Shown: positions 7,001-7,966 of the stretch, piece after piece | How positions within the stretch are numbered: the first letter of the stretch is position 1 | How the letters are laid out: every line of letters begins with the position of its first letter | Assembly: GCA_016193115.1 (NCBI GenBank) | Contig: JACPSV010000047.1 | Span: forward strand, 1-7,966 | Reading direction: 5' to 3' | Source of the DNA: Elusimicrobiota bacterium | Lineage (GTDB): Bacteria; Elusimicrobiota; Elusimicrobia; 2-02-FULL-39-32 | DNA: 7,966 nt | Notes under the pieces: model-generated | Database searches by the model: none | What the model saw: only the letters and a program-made list of their open reading frames with translations | What the model was told of the DNA's origin: nothing | Translations under genes and position numbers: made by a program

Positions 7001-7966
7001 GAGATGAAATATTAGTCGGCCCCGCGAAAAAATTGCCGTCCATCGCGTATCTGCGCGCGATAGAGAGTCGCAGATTTTCCGGAGCTCCAAACACTCAAGT
7101 GGAAATCGAGACGCCTGAAAGCCCGGCAGGCGATGAGAAAAGAACAGTTCCCATAGGCGAAGCCATGAGGACGGTCGGGACGGATCCGAAAAGGAACAGA
7201 CTGGACGAGGCACATCTGAATCTGCTTCTAAATTGCGCGCGAAGGTTTCCGGTCAATAAAGGTTATGTCAATGATAAGGGAGATCTGTTTTTTTTAATTC
7301 CGTTTGAGCCTGGTGATGAGATGGGGACGCTTCTGGCTCGCTTTGGAATAGAACGTTCGTACACGATCGTTGTCCCTAAAACTGGGGAAAACTATATCCT
7401 GATCAATCGGACTTTGGATGACGGAAAGAAAATAGGTCAGGGATCGCAGACATTCAACAAAGAATTGAATATCGTTGAGAAACTCGCGCAGAAAATATAT
7501 GTGTTTCTTTTAAACCTACTCAGAAGAATTTCCCTGAAGGGAGCGCTTCACTTTGTAAGAATTTTTGGAGGTCATTTTCCGGACTTGTCTGGTCAGGGCA
7601 AAGAGTTTAAGTTTTCTCTCAAATATGAGGAACGCGTGCTTTTCTATCTCCTCAGTTTAGCGGATCACTACATGAGCGAGGAGATCTCTCTCATGGCTAA
7701 GAGGTTGGCCATGTATGAAACGATCTTGGAGTATGGATGGCAAAGTTTTGAAGATACTCTCAAGGATACGGACTATTTCCAGGATGAGATTCTGCAAGTG
7801 GTTTCGGATCCACGCCGGCTGACAGATATCCTCTTTGAATTCAGGGAAGAGCAGTACGATTTAGCGAAGAGAGTTTTCGGCCGGGCAAAAGCGGATCGCG
7901 TAGTTACGTTTGAAAGATCGTTCCGCAGAGAGGCCAGGGCGACTTTGGGATCCGTATTGATTCCGG
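3997..7966 (+). CDS. Continuation of the giant secreted protein after the frameshift (runs off right edge)
   Basis: Reading from CAG at 3997, the frame is open with no stop for 1,323 codons to the window end; it is closed upstream by TAG at 3931-3933. The first ATG is at 4147 and GTG at 4000 is possible, but neither has a convincing ribosome binding site. I read it as the rest of the 2861 gene, not as an independent gene. The first 200 or so residues are charged helices. At 4585-4640 ISVLVAGGYHSQGVESKLKEQGISYITV (in parts: a hydrophobic strand, G-G-Y-H, then a helix and strand) resembles the closing G-x-x-H motif of the ChaN/Tiki/TraB-like fold. A hydrophobic segment at about 5380-5436 (GLLVLIGGGYLASYLAA) and a weaker one at about 5488-5540 suggest a membrane hairpin. 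The regions 4800-5340 and 5560-7966 are well-formed mixed alpha/beta and helical sequence with no motif I recognise. The C-terminus lies outside the window. Confidence 0.8.
4704..4725. repeat. Perfect 9-base inverted repeat inside the giant gene
   Basis: TCCCTTAAA (4704-4712) and TTTAAGGGA (4717-4725) pair perfectly around a TTCC loop. It encodes HPLNSFKGK just after the G-x-x-H motif. No run of T follows on either strand, so it is not an intrinsic terminator. It may simply be a coding coincidence. Confidence 0.5.
5380..5540 (+). other. Predicted membrane hairpin of the giant protein
   Basis: The first helix (about 5380-5436, residues about 841-860 of the restored protein) is a glycine-rich hydrophobic run ending in SYLAARG. 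After a soluble loop of about 17 residues comes a second, less hydrophobic stretch, AWIGLGTVVATNSRIIL (about 5488-5540), followed by the basic LKKIGGALK. Basic residues (KAAK-type before and KK after) flank the pair. The large upstream and downstream parts would then lie on the same side of the membrane if both segments span it. Confidence 0.45.

Overview
The window is almost entirely protein-coding and lies inside a neighbourhood of very large, mostly unrecognisable exported or membrane proteins. My best guess for the source is a member of the candidate phylum Omnitrophota (Omnitrophica/OP3) or a close relative. The reasons are the long low-homology genes and one protein's N-terminus: a signal peptide ending in AQA followed directly by SFWEERRK, a mature start I associate from memory with Omnitrophota secreted proteins. 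This assignment is an inference; there is no rRNA or marker gene here.

Layout. (1) Positions 2-2536, + strand: the C-terminal 844 residues of a large protein that starts left of the window. It opens with a possible beta-propeller (PD40-like) strand and has three hydrophobic segments. (2) Positions 2546-2782, - strand: a 78-residue coiled-coil protein with a C-terminal membrane anchor, resembling the DUF1640/CCDC90 family. It converges on gene 1 with a gap of only 9 bases. (3) Positions 2783-2860: a 78-base divergent intergenic region. (4) From 2861 to the right edge, + strand: one very large secreted protein gene of at least about 1,700 codons. It is broken by a one-base frameshift near 3994-3996, so the first reading frame stops at 4048 while the rest continues without a stop in another frame to 7966 and beyond.

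Two observations stand out, about 50 bases apart in the broken gene. The first is a palindromic element of about 108 bases (3806-3913), with a nested hairpin and a duplicated left end, sitting in frame within the coding sequence and translated as about 36 extra residues. This is similar in principle to the Rickettsia palindromic elements. The second is a two-copy tandem repeat encoding GQVEKDQKKL, whose second copy is 29 instead of 30 bases; the missing base lies in a G run and accounts for the whole frameshift. Restoring one G joins the two halves into one protein.

The first 620 or so residues of the restored protein show motifs reminiscent of the ChaN/Tiki/TraB-like fold (E-x-H, V-x-G-V-E and, about 400 residues later, G-x-x-H). 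The rest is unrecognised, but it contains a pair of hydrophobic segments arranged like a pair in gene 1. The two giant genes may therefore share a membrane-hairpin module and belong to one family of cell-envelope proteins. I see no RNA genes, CRISPR arrays, insertion-sequence transposase or clear terminators.
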